7,491 nucleotides of DNA, taken from Deltaproteobacteria bacterium (GTDB taxonomy: Bacteria; Desulfobacterota; DSM-4660; Desulfatiglandales; Desulfatiglandaceae). The DNA is taken from positions 1 to 7,491 of the forward strand of contig QMLZ01000135.1 of NCBI GenBank assembly GCA_003646995.1, written 5' to 3'. Numbering within the stretch: position 1 is the first letter of the stretch; every line of letters starts with the position of its first letter. Positions 1-5,869 of the stretch are shown here, one piece after another. The translations under genes and the position numbers were made by a program. Below the pieces are notes generated by a model that saw only the letters and a list, made by a program, of their open reading frames with translations, was not told the DNA's origin and did not search any database.

Positions 1-934
1 AGGCTACCTCACCGTCCTCCCCAAGGCACCCGGTAGTCATAAAGGGTTTGCCGAGGGCTATCACGGCTTCCAGCTTATCAGGTGAAATTCCAAAGCTCAC
101 TATTCGCCCTTGCTCATCAAAATCCATTCTTTCAAAGCGGGTGAGCCCTTCTTCTATGAGATAGCGCGCAAGTTGGATTCTCAAATAAGTGGACCAGGGG
201 GGTTGGGGCCTATTGGCCAAGCGTGAGCCCTTTTCAGCAAAAAAAGAAAACAGGTGGCTGACTACACCCATGCTCCACAGCCTGTCCATGAGCGCCACCA
301 TCTGCCTTTCGGTCTCGCCCATTCCCACCATCAGGTGCGCGCCCACATTGGGAGAGGCGAAAATCTCAAGGGCCCATTCCATCACCTTCCAATAGGTATC
401 CCACTTGTGGGGCCCTCTTACACCATTTCCCCTGTAATGATCAAAAAGCTCGGGAGTGGCCAGATCAATGGCTACCCCGATCTTGTCCGCGCCTGCTTGG
501 AGCATCTCCTCAAGGTCCTGACGCTTCAGGATCGTGGGACTTAAGAGAATGGATATGGGAAGCTTGGTATTTTGTTTTAGCTGGCGCGTCATGGCTATTG
601 TGTCTTTTCGGCACTTGCCGTTTGTTATCATTGATATGCAGGTGCGTTTCACGTACGAGGGCGCAGTGTTGATGGCCTCAATGATCTCGCTCATGTGGTA
701 AACAGGCCATTCCACGTGAATGAAGCTCTTTTCCTCGTAAGAGCCCGGCCTTTTCCTTGCAAGCCCACAGTAGGCGCAGTTAGCTGCGCACCCTTCGGGA
801 TAATGCACAAGCAAGTTCACGCATTTGTTAACCGCTCCCCGGTACATACGTCCGTTCATCAGACCAAGGGATATGGCAGAGGCATGGCTCAGCTTGCTAT
901 ACTGTGGGCTCCTTTTTATTGCCTGCTCATGCAT
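1..934 (-). CDS. Radical SAM enzyme, LipS1/LipS2-type (biotin-synthase-like) lipoyl synthase, C-terminus cut by window edge
   Basis: I translated this by hand from the minus strand: 311 codons stay open to the left edge, so the C-terminus lies outside the window. A CxxxCxYC cluster motif (C49, C53, C56, in EGCAANCAYCG) would bind the [4Fe-4S] cluster that cleaves S-adenosylmethionine. A GETE segment (VGMGETERQ) and the context GVAIDLATPE resemble the biotin synthase/lipoyl synthase fold. Near the edge is GKPFMTTGCLGEDGEV, with a cysteine that could serve an auxiliary cluster. The ATG at 932-934 is the only usable start: an in-frame TGA lies just upstream. A GAGGAGG lies 16 nt before it, which is long spacing. 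The gene starts 24 nt after the lipoate ligase stop, so co-transcription is likely. In the LipS1/LipS2 pathway two such proteins together insert sulfur at C6 and C8 of the octanoyl group on the carrier. The neighbours favour that role over biotin synthesis. Whether this is LipS1 or LipS2 cannot be decided here, and a partner may follow outside the window. Confidence 0.8.
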   Translation of the reverse strand, partial: MHEQAIKRSPQYSKLSHASAISLGLMNGRMYRGAVNKCVNLLVHYPEGCAANCAYCGLARKRPGSYEEKSFIHVEWPVYHMSEIIEAINTAPSYVKRTCISMITNGKCRKDTIAMTRQLKQNTKLPISILLSPTILKRQDLEEMLQAGADKIGVAIDLATPELFDHYRGNGVRGPHKWDTYWKVMEWALEIFASPNVGAHLMVGMGETERQMVALMDRLWSMGVVSHLFSFFAEKGSRLANRPQPPWSTYLRIQLARYLIEEGLTRFERMDFDEQGRIVSFGISPDKLEAVIALGKPFMTTGCLGEDGEVA

Positions 935-958
935 TGCTATGACCCTAGGGCCTCCTCA

Positions 959-2020
959 TCAAAGTCTCACCTGGTTTTCCTTTGCCTTGAGAATTGCAGT
1001 CGTCAAGGTTGGGATATCCACCCCGTAAATCATTTCGTCTTGCCATACGCTCGCGAGATTCTTTTCTATCATTTCCCGTCTTGCAGATGTCCACTTGAGG
1101 GCGTTTTCAATGCGCTGGATATTTTCCGTGGTGGAGAAAAAATCCCCGGTAATTACCACGTTCTCAATGGATCCTCCTGAAAGGGAGAGATATACCTCGA
1201 GGAGACCTCCCTTGGTCTTTAGCTGCCCGACGCCCATGCGCGAGCGAGGGTGCTTGTGGGAAAAAATCCAGTCGTGTTGCGTGTAGCGAGTGTTGATGAA
1301 TTCCTGGATCTTGTTGCTTTCCTCTGCAGAGGGCGTGTCTTCCTGGAAGCGGATTTGGAAATACTCCTCAAAGGCCTCCTGGATGGCATCGATCATCTCG
1401 GTGACCTTTAGGTCTGCGCCGAGCTCCCACCTGGCAGCTGTCATTCTCTGGCTGAAGCAGTTGTATCCCTTGTCGTGCAGTTTGACAAGAGGGGTGTTCA
1501 TGATATCGAGCATCAGGCCGACATCAAAGTCTACGAGAAGACTCGTATGGAACAACAAGGCCTTACCTGACTCAGAGGCTGCGGAAAGCCCGGCAATCTT
1601 TTTCCCCTGCACCTCGAGATCGTTCTTGGGCCTGAACGCCGCGCTGATTCCCACCTTTCTAAGGGCAAGAGTGAGCACCTTGCTGAGGGAGTCAAACACG
1701 CCTGCAACGCCGCTTTTCAGGCCCGGGTGGTCCACGTTGATACCAAAGCCCAAGGCGACGATATCCGGACCCATGATGACCGTCCCCCCACCTGTGCTTC
1801 GCCTGTTGTACTCAATGCCCCGGGCCTTGCACCTGTCCAGCTTCAGGGCAGCCTGGATGTCCTGGTATTTGCCCACGATGACCGACGGTATGAAGGTGTA
1901 CAAGTGCAGTATGGGGGGCGAGCCAAGATTCGTCACCGCCCAGGGAAGGGTGTCGTCAATAGCAAGTCCCTCTGCCGTTGAAAGGGATCTTTCGATTTCC
2001 TTAAATAAGCGCCAAGCCAT
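959..2020 (-). CDS. lplA: Lipoate-protein ligase, fused catalytic and C-terminal accessory domain, sLpl(AB)-like
   Basis: This 353-residue protein belongs to the biotin/lipoate A/B ligase family. The N-terminal catalytic domain has RRSTGGGTV at residues 73-81 (the lipoyl-AMP binding loop). NDLEVQGKKIAG at 133-144 contains the likely catalytic lysine K141, which corresponds to the conserved K in the family motif. The C-terminal part (about 230-353) has GVGQLKTKGG and VVITGDFF, typical of the LplB-like accessory domain. It would activate octanoate or lipoate with ATP and transfer it to the carrier lysine of the adjacent GcvH-like protein. Its position between that carrier and a LipS-type radical SAM gene is the arrangement seen for sLpl(AB). 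The start MAWRLFKEIE matches the family N-terminus, but the ribosome binding site is poor (only GGA close to the ATG) because a heptamer repeat array ends 5 bp upstream. Assignment as a lipoyl-type ligase is firm. Substrate preference, octanoate versus lipoate, is inferred. Confidence 0.88.
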   Translation of the reverse strand: MAWRLFKEIERSLSTAEGLAIDDTLPWAVTNLGSPPILHLYTFIPSVIVGKYQDIQAALKLDRCKARGIEYNRRSTGGGTVIMGPDIVALGFGINVDHPGLKSGVAGVFDSLSKVLTLALRKVGISAAFRPKNDLEVQGKKIAGLSAASESGKALLFHTSLLVDFDVGLMLDIMNTPLVKLHDKGYNCFSQRMTAARWELGADLKVTEMIDAIQEAFEEYFQIRFQEDTPSAEESNKIQEFINTRYTQHDWIFSHKHPRSRMGVGQLKTKGGLLEVYLSLSGGSIENVVITGDFFSTTENIQRIENALKWTSARREMIEKNLASVWQDEMIYGVDIPTLTTAILKAKENQVRL

Positions 2021-2025
2021 ATTCC

Positions 2026-2148
2026 GTTAACTGTTCACCGTTCACCGTTGACTGTTCACGGATAAGGAGTTAGAGGTCAGGATAAAGAAGTCAGAAGTTA
2101 GAAGTAAGTAGCTAGAGTATGTTAACTGTTTACCGTTGTCCGTTTACT
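2026..2148. repeat. Degenerate tandem heptamer array in the gcvH-lplA gap, first part
   Basis: Read on the plus strand, five 7-bp units run in register from 2026 to 2060: GTTAACT, GTTCACC, GTTCACC, GTTGACT, GTTCACG. From 2067 to 2115 seven further units follow: GAGTTAG, AGGTCAG, GATAAAG, AAGTCAG, AAGTTAG, AAGTAAG, TAGCTAG. The first motif returns at 2121-2148 as GTTAACT, GTTTACC, GTTGTCC, GTTTACT. The 17-mer at 2026-2042 recurs at 2121-2137 with one mismatch. No coding or clear RNA role is visible. Similar heptamer families (STRR) are known in cyanobacteria; the comparison is by form only. Confidence 0.85.
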
Positions 2149-2177
2149 TTCAACACTAAAGAGCTCTCCGCCTTCAC

Positions 2178-2228
2178 CTAACTCCTATCTCTAGCTCACT
2201 TTAGCTCACTCTAGTTCACTCCTAGCTG
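2178..2228. repeat. Degenerate heptamer/decamer array in the gcvH-lplA gap, second part
   Basis: Two heptamers, CTAACTC and CTATCTC (2178-2191), lead into units of 10-bp period: TAGCTCA at 2192 and 2202, TAGTTCA at 2212, each followed by CT plus one more base, then a trailing TAGCTGC. The reverse complement reads GAGTTAG and TGAGCTA, the same family as the units at 5698-5747 on the other side of the operon. The bases between the two arrays (2149-2177) show only a GAGCTC palindrome and no gene. Confidence 0.75.
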
Positions 2229-2231
2229 CTG

Positions 2232-2672
2232 TTATGCCTTTGCCTTCTCTTCTTCTGCCTTCTGGATTTCCTTTTCAATAAACTCTGTTACTGCATCCAC
2301 GCCGTGGATCAGGTTACCCAGCTCCTCATCCAGGTTGCTTGCTTCAATAACCAGGATCCAGCCATCTCCGTACGGGTCACTGTTAATAAGGGTGCAGTCT
2401 TCCTCCAACTCCTCGTTGATCTCCACGATTTCACCTGATACCGGGGCCACCAACTTGCCTATCCATTTGCGAGACTGGATCTTGCCGCAGACCTCTCCCT
2501 GCTCCACCTCATCCTCTTCTTCCGGCAGATCTACGAACACGATATCTCCAGCTTCTTTTTGGAAAAAGTCAGTCATCCCCACTGTGACCCTGTTTCCGTC
2601 AACCCTGGCCCAACTGTGTTCCTCGTGGTAGTACAACTCGTCCGGCATGTTGTAACCTTTGATCTCCGCCAT
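2232..2672 (-). CDS. gcvH: GcvH-like lipoyl carrier protein
   Basis: This 146-residue protein has the H-protein fold signature throughout: HEEHSWARVDGN (16-27), VGMTDFFQKEAGDIVFVDLP (31-50), LVAPVSGEIVEINEEL (74-89) and DPYGDGWIL (99-107). The lipoyl lysine is K69 in QSRKWIGKL, aligned with the K of the usual ESVK motif; the residues around it are atypical. H-proteins carry lipoate and shuttle intermediates between partner enzymes. The classic partners GcvP and GcvT are not in the window, so this may be a specialised carrier such as the LbpA type or a paralog of unknown use. It is slightly long because of an acidic and lysine-rich C-terminal tail (about 127-146). The start is supported by GGGAGG about 10 nt upstream of the ATG. 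The ligase and radical SAM genes downstream probably modify this protein. Family assignment is firm; a role in glycine cleavage is uncertain. Confidence 0.88.
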   Translation of the reverse strand: MAEIKGYNMPDELYYHEEHSWARVDGNRVTVGMTDFFQKEAGDIVFVDLPEEEDEVEQGEVCGKIQSRKWIGKLVAPVSGEIVEINEELEEDCTLINSDPYGDGWILVIEASNLDEELGNLIHGVDAVTEFIEKEIQKAEEEKAKA

Positions 2673-2723
2673 AACTTCTTACCTCCCTATGAGAATTCAC
2701 CACCTTTTCCTAGTTTTCCGGTG

Positions 2724-2752
2724 TGTTTAGCATTCTTTTCCAAATGAATCAA
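2724..2752 (-). promoter_or_regulatory. Possible sigma70-type promoter for gcvH-lplA-lipS
   Basis: On the minus strand, TTGATT (2752-2747) is followed after 17 bp by TAAACA (2729-2724), which is preceded by TGC and so looks like an extended -10. It sits in the 101-nt hisD-gcvH gap, about 50 nt before the gcvH start. The -10 box is a weak match, and read-through from hisD is equally possible because no terminator hairpin is visible. Confidence 0.25.
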
Positions 2753-2773
2753 GACTCTGCTCAAGTGGACAGG

Positions 2774-4066
2774 CTATTTGAACCTTTCCTTTATAGCCCG
2801 GGCATGCAAGGGCAGGCCTTCTGCTTCAGCAAGGGTAATCACCACATCCTTTAGGCTTTCAAGTCCGTCTCGACTCAGGTACTGAAAGGTTGGTTTTTTA
2901 ATAAAATCATCCACTGAGAGGCCGGAAAACATCCTGGCGCACTGCCCGGTAGGCAGCACGTGGTTTGTTCCAGAAGCATAGTCGCCCACAGGCACAGGCG
3001 CATATGGTCCCATGAAAATAGACCCGGCATGCTTTATTCTGTTCAGGGTTATGAAGGGGTCCCTTGTCATTATCTCCAAGTGCTCAGTGGCGTACTCGTT
3101 CGTAAAGTCAATGGCCTGGTCCATGTCCTGGGCGATAAGCACGCAGGAGTGCTTGGAAAGTGCAGATTCAAGGATGTCTCTTCGTTCAAGCGCATCAAAC
3201 TCCTCTGTGATAATCTCGCATACCCTGTTGGCCAGGTCTTCTGAAGTGGTTACCAGGACCGCGGCCGAGTCAGGGTCATGTTCAATCTGGGATAGAAAGT
3301 CAATGGCAATGAGCTGCGGGTCTGCTGTTTCATCCGCCAGGATTAGGGCCTCGCTGGGGCCGGCTGGAGAGTCAATGTCCACAATTCCATAGACCAGCAT
3401 CTTGGCCGCAGTAACATACTTGTTTCCGGGGCCCACGATCTTGTCCACCTTGGGCATGGTCTCGGTTCCGAAGGCAAGGCCGGCTACACCCCATGGCCCG
3501 CCTACCTTGAAGATCCTATCGCATCCCGCGATATCCGCGGCTACCAAGGTGGCCGAATTGGCCTTCATACCCTTCAGCGGTGGAGTTACCGCCACGATCT
3601 GTCCAACGCCGGCAACCTTGGCCGGAAGCACTGTCATCAGTATTGAGCTCGGGTAAGCGGCTGTTCCACCTGGGATATAGCAGCCCACGATGTCCATGGG
3701 CCTTGTTATGCGGCCCGCAAGAATGCCTGGTGAAACCTCAACGGACCACATCTCACGCTCCAACTGGGCCCTGTGAAATTTTTTGATGTTCTCTGCAGCG
3801 ATCTTGAGGCAGTCCACGACCCTTGGGTCAATATTTTCATATGCCTCTTTAATCTCATCCGGGGTGACTTCCAGGTCCCCTGGTGTGATGTCCGGCTTAT
3901 GTTTCTTGTAATGCTCAAGGGCAACCGCATCGCCGCGGCGTCTAATGTCTTCCACTATTTTTCGTACATCGTCGTAAATGGAGGAAATATCCTCCATGGA
4001 CCTTTCCATAATGGCCCTTTTCTGCTCTTGACTTAGTTCATTAATCTTAAGTGGGCTGATCTTCAT
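2774..4066 (-). CDS. hisD: Histidinol dehydrogenase
   Basis: This 430-residue protein is full length for HisD, which oxidises L-histidinol to L-histidine in two NAD+-dependent steps in the cytoplasm. Zinc and substrate residues seen in the E. coli enzyme are all present: Q260 and H263 (FLSQIEHD), the catalytic pair E328-H329 (ATEHLEI), D362 (PVGDYASGTNHVLPTG) and H421 (LPLHAR). CYIPGGTAAYPSS (129-141) and KVDKIVGPGNKYV (206-218) are standard. One difference stands out: the usual VGGAQAIAA stretch reads VGGPWGVAG (188-196). The ATG directly follows the TAA of the NUDIX gene, with AAGGAGG inside the end of that gene, so the two are probably translationally coupled. No other his genes are in view. 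It is most likely true HisD; a divergent HisD-family alcohol dehydrogenase is the alternative. Confidence 0.9.
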   Translation of the reverse strand: MKISPLKINELSQEQKRAIMERSMEDISSIYDDVRKIVEDIRRRGDAVALEHYKKHKPDITPGDLEVTPDEIKEAYENIDPRVVDCLKIAAENIKKFHRAQLEREMWSVEVSPGILAGRITRPMDIVGCYIPGGTAAYPSSILMTVLPAKVAGVGQIVAVTPPLKGMKANSATLVAADIAGCDRIFKVGGPWGVAGLAFGTETMPKVDKIVGPGNKYVTAAKMLVYGIVDIDSPAGPSEALILADETADPQLIAIDFLSQIEHDPDSAAVLVTTSEDLANRVCEIITEEFDALERRDILESALSKHSCVLIAQDMDQAIDFTNEYATEHLEIMTRDPFITLNRIKHAGSIFMGPYAPVPVGDYASGTNHVLPTGQCARMFSGLSVDDFIKKPTFQYLSRDGLESLKDVVITLAEAEGLPLHARAIKERFK

Positions 4067-4582
4067 TTATTCCTCCTTGCTTCTGATGTAGTCTTTCAAC
4101 GCATCAACAGTGCTTTGAAACGCAAGTTGGCTCCATGGGATATCCTCCAGGGAATAGACCCGAACCTCCGAGGTTTCTTCCCCTGCCACGGGAATGCCAT
4201 TTATGGGTCGACCAATATAAACCACAACTACTTGCATCCTTCCGGGATAAGAGTAAATTCCCAGGAGCCGCTCTATGGTGATATCAATGCCGCACTCTTC
4301 CTGGGTTTCTCTAATGGCTGCCCTGTGGACCTCTTCGCCCCGGTCCACATAGCCCCCTGGAATCACCCACTTGCCTTTTTGGGGCTGAATGTCTCTTTTA
4401 ACGAGTAAAATCCCCTCCCCAATTTCAACAATGGTGCAGGCAACAAGTTTGGGGTCCAAGTAGAATACAAACCCGCAGTCCAGGCACACGAGCCTGTCTG
4501 GCTCGTTCTCTTTTAGTCGCCTGCTTTCGAGCCTGCCCCCGCACACAGGGCAGAAGCGGAACTCTGGATCATGGTGGTGCAT
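4067..4582 (-). CDS. NUDIX hydrolase with N-terminal zinc ribbon
   Basis: This 171-residue protein starts with a four-cysteine zinc ribbon (CPVC at 11-14, CLDC at 33-36). A NUDIX domain follows whose box spans about residues 77-99: GYVDRGEEV, then RETQEECGI, giving G-x5-E-x7-RE-x2-EE-x-G. The RE..EE glutamates would bind Mg2+ for hydrolysis of a nucleoside diphosphate linked to another group. The zinc ribbon recalls NudC (NADH pyrophosphatase), but the protein is much shorter and I do not see the SQPWPFPxS motif that marks NudC. An ADP-ribose or other dinucleotide substrate is possible, and the true substrate cannot be told. The start has GGAGAAAG seven to eight bases upstream. The gene lies 34 nt after the lipoprotein stop and directly abuts hisD. 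Confidence 0.88.
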   Translation of the reverse strand: MHHHDPEFRFCPVCGGRLESRRLKENEPDRLVCLDCGFVFYLDPKLVACTIVEIGEGILLVKRDIQPQKGKWVIPGGYVDRGEEVHRAAIRETQEECGIDITIERLLGIYSYPGRMQVVVVYIGRPINGIPVAGEETSEVRVYSLEDIPWSQLAFQSTVDALKDYIRSKEE

Positions 4583-4616
4583 TTACTTTCTCCATACCTT
4601 TTTGTCAAAGCTATTT

Positions 4617-5624
4617 TCATAGGGGCCGAGCACTACCCTTGTCGTGGCGGCCCATGTGTCCCCGAGGGAAATACTTGCCCGTGAGCCATAGAAAATTGGC
4701 AATATTCCTCTTGATGGTGGCCTCCCGGCCAACCGGATAAGGAATCAGTGTGGCAGTGCGGGCTCCGCAGCGGCGACGCAGACGCTTGGGGATGCCGAAG
4801 TCATAATAAATATGGCCGCTTCCGCATATGACCACAATTTTTCCCTTTTTCCTTTCAAGGTAATCGGCGACATGCTCTGCCATCGTTTCTTCCCAGACAC
4901 ATTGGGCCTCGTAAAAGAACTCGAATTTCTTGAGCTTTTCGTGGGCGTGCGATCCATAGATCTCTCGCAAGTATTCCCTGTGGGCCTTGTCCGTGAGATC
5001 TATTTCGCGCGGCAAAAGGCCTCGTTCGGCAGGGCCAAGGGAATCCAGACCGTCTTTAGCGACCTTTTTTACCAGTTTTTGCGGAGCGTTGATTGCAATG
5101 ACATGCCCGCCGCGTAGTTTCACAAGCTGCAATAGCGGCCTGTAAAAGTGATAGTCAAACCCCCAGGTTTGTCGCCACTCCACCTGATGGAGGAAATCCT
5201 TTTCCGAAATCGCTCCGGCCATGTATCTATCAATGATCGGCTGCATTTCGTAAGGGAGGAATTCAACGGCCAGGGTCAATTTGCCCCATTTCTCAAGCAG
5301 GGACTGGAGCAGTTGCACCTGGATCAGGTGATGGTCTGGATTGTCGTGGGTTTCGCCAATAAACACAACATCCGCTTGGGCGAGCCTGTGCACAAGCCCG
5401 GAGTATTCCATTACTTCCTGGTGCCCGATGTCCAGGATCTGGCCGGCAAAATAGGGTCTCTTGGTTCCCTCGATCCTCACCATAGGCATGGTAGGGCGCT
5501 TCACGGCAGCGCATCCATAAATGCTTCCCAGCACCATGAGTGCAAAGAGCGGGGCCAGTAACAAAGCAGCCCCTCGCCGGGGCACCGCAGCTATTATTTT
5601 TATTGTTGGGTTCAGGGGTATCAT
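4617..5624 (-). CDS. ChaN-family (haem-binding-type) lipoprotein
   Basis: I choose the ATG at 5622-5624, giving 335 residues. The frame is open to a TTG at 5684, but that start has no ribosome binding site and would put 20 polar residues before the signal. From the ATG, a positive n-region (PRRG) leads to the hydrophobic stretch LLLAPLFALMVLG and the lipobox IYGC, so C38 would be lipidated. AAGGA lies 12 nt before the ATG, slightly far. Family motifs follow: VVFIGETHDNPDHH, LAVEFLPYEMQP, WGFDYHFYRPLL, INAPQKLV, EAQCVWEETMA and ICGSGHIYYDFG. They match the ChaN/DUF399 family, whose Campylobacter jejuni member is an iron-regulated, haem-binding surface lipoprotein. Several His and Tyr residues (GETHD, GSGHIYYD) are candidates for that role. 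The gene heads the minus-strand block. A haem or iron function is inferred from the family alone. Confidence 0.82.
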   Translation of the reverse strand: MIPLNPTIKIIAAVPRRGAALLLAPLFALMVLGSIYGCAAVKRPTMPMVRIEGTKRPYFAGQILDIGHQEVMEYSGLVHRLAQADVVFIGETHDNPDHHLIQVQLLQSLLEKWGKLTLAVEFLPYEMQPIIDRYMAGAISEKDFLHQVEWRQTWGFDYHFYRPLLQLVKLRGGHVIAINAPQKLVKKVAKDGLDSLGPAERGLLPREIDLTDKAHREYLREIYGSHAHEKLKKFEFFYEAQCVWEETMAEHVADYLERKKGKIVVICGSGHIYYDFGIPKRLRRRCGARTATLIPYPVGREATIKRNIANFLWLTGKYFPRGHMGRHDKGSARPL

Positions 5625-5697
5625 TAGTAAACAGTATCCTTCTTGACTGTATGTATTCGTATCATTTACCTTGGTATTGTGCAATAGGAAGTAGGGG

Positions 5698-5747
5698 GAG
5701 TTAGGAGTGAGCTAGAGTTAGGAGTGGCCTGGAGTTAGGGATTAGGG
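5698..5747. repeat. Heptamer array upstream of the ChaN-like gene
   Basis: Plus-strand units GAGTTAG (5698), GAGTGAG (5705), CTAGAGTTAG (5712), GAGTGGC (5722), CTGGAGTTAG (5729) and then GGATTAGGG alternate 7- and 10-bp steps. This is the same family as 2067-2115 and, as reverse complement, 2178-2228. A further single GAGTTAG occurs at 5783-5789, just before the transposon hairpin, suggesting that host repeat DNA runs up to the insertion. Confidence 0.78.
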
Positions 5748-5759
5748 TAAAGGATAAAG

Positions 5760-5778
5760 CTTGCTATATTGTAGCAAG
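5760..5778. repeat. Small perfect inverted repeat at the left flank of the IS
   Basis: CTTGCTA (5760-5766) and TAGCAAG (5772-5778) pair perfectly around a 5-base spacer TATTG. The TATATT inside could act as a -10 box on the plus strand. Whether it belongs to the element or to the target DNA is unresolved. Confidence 0.6.
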
Positions 5779-5798
5779 ACTTGAGTTAGCATAAAAAA

Positions 5799-5869
5799 GG
5801 CTATACTCATTTTGGAACCAGTTACAAGCGAGCTGGTTGGTAATCTGGAACCAAAAGAGGAGTATAGCC
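5799..5869 (+). promoter_or_regulatory. Leader hairpin that sequesters the transposase ribosome binding site
   Basis: GGCTATACTC (5799-5808) pairs perfectly with GAGTATAGCC (5860-5869), which ends one base before the ATG. Inside, TTTTGG (5810-5815) pairs with CCAAAA (5851-5856). After a 2x2 AA/AA mismatch, CCAGTTAC (5818-5825) pairs with GTAA-T-CTGG (5840-5848) with one bulged T. The ribosome binding site AGAGGAG (5856-5862) lies in or beside the stem, so read-through transcripts from outside would translate the transposase poorly. The same 5' arm contains TATACT (5802-5807), a possible -10 whose transcripts would lack the 5' arm. TTGAGT lies 15 bp upstream of it. Confidence 0.7.

Noticed and set aside
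695..1180. Plus-strand frame of 161 codons over the lipS start and lplA end
   Set aside because: Overlaps two genes with recognisable motifs on the other strand.
1290..2030. Plus-strand frame of 246 codons opposite the ligase gene
   Set aside because: Shadow of lplA; composition rich in Ser, Pro and Leu without a domain.
2026..2228. CRISPR-like array
   Set aside because: Units are 7-10 bp and directly tandem, with no unique spacers of constant length and no cas genes.
5625..5684. TTG start giving the ChaN-like protein 20 extra N-terminal residues
   Set aside because: No ribosome binding site before the TTG, and the extension would precede a normal lipoprotein signal peptide.
5656..5684. 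Possible promoter for the ChaN-like gene (TTGCAC, 17 bp, TACGAA on the minus strand)
   Set aside because: The -10 box matches the consensus at only three positions; too weak to list as a feature.
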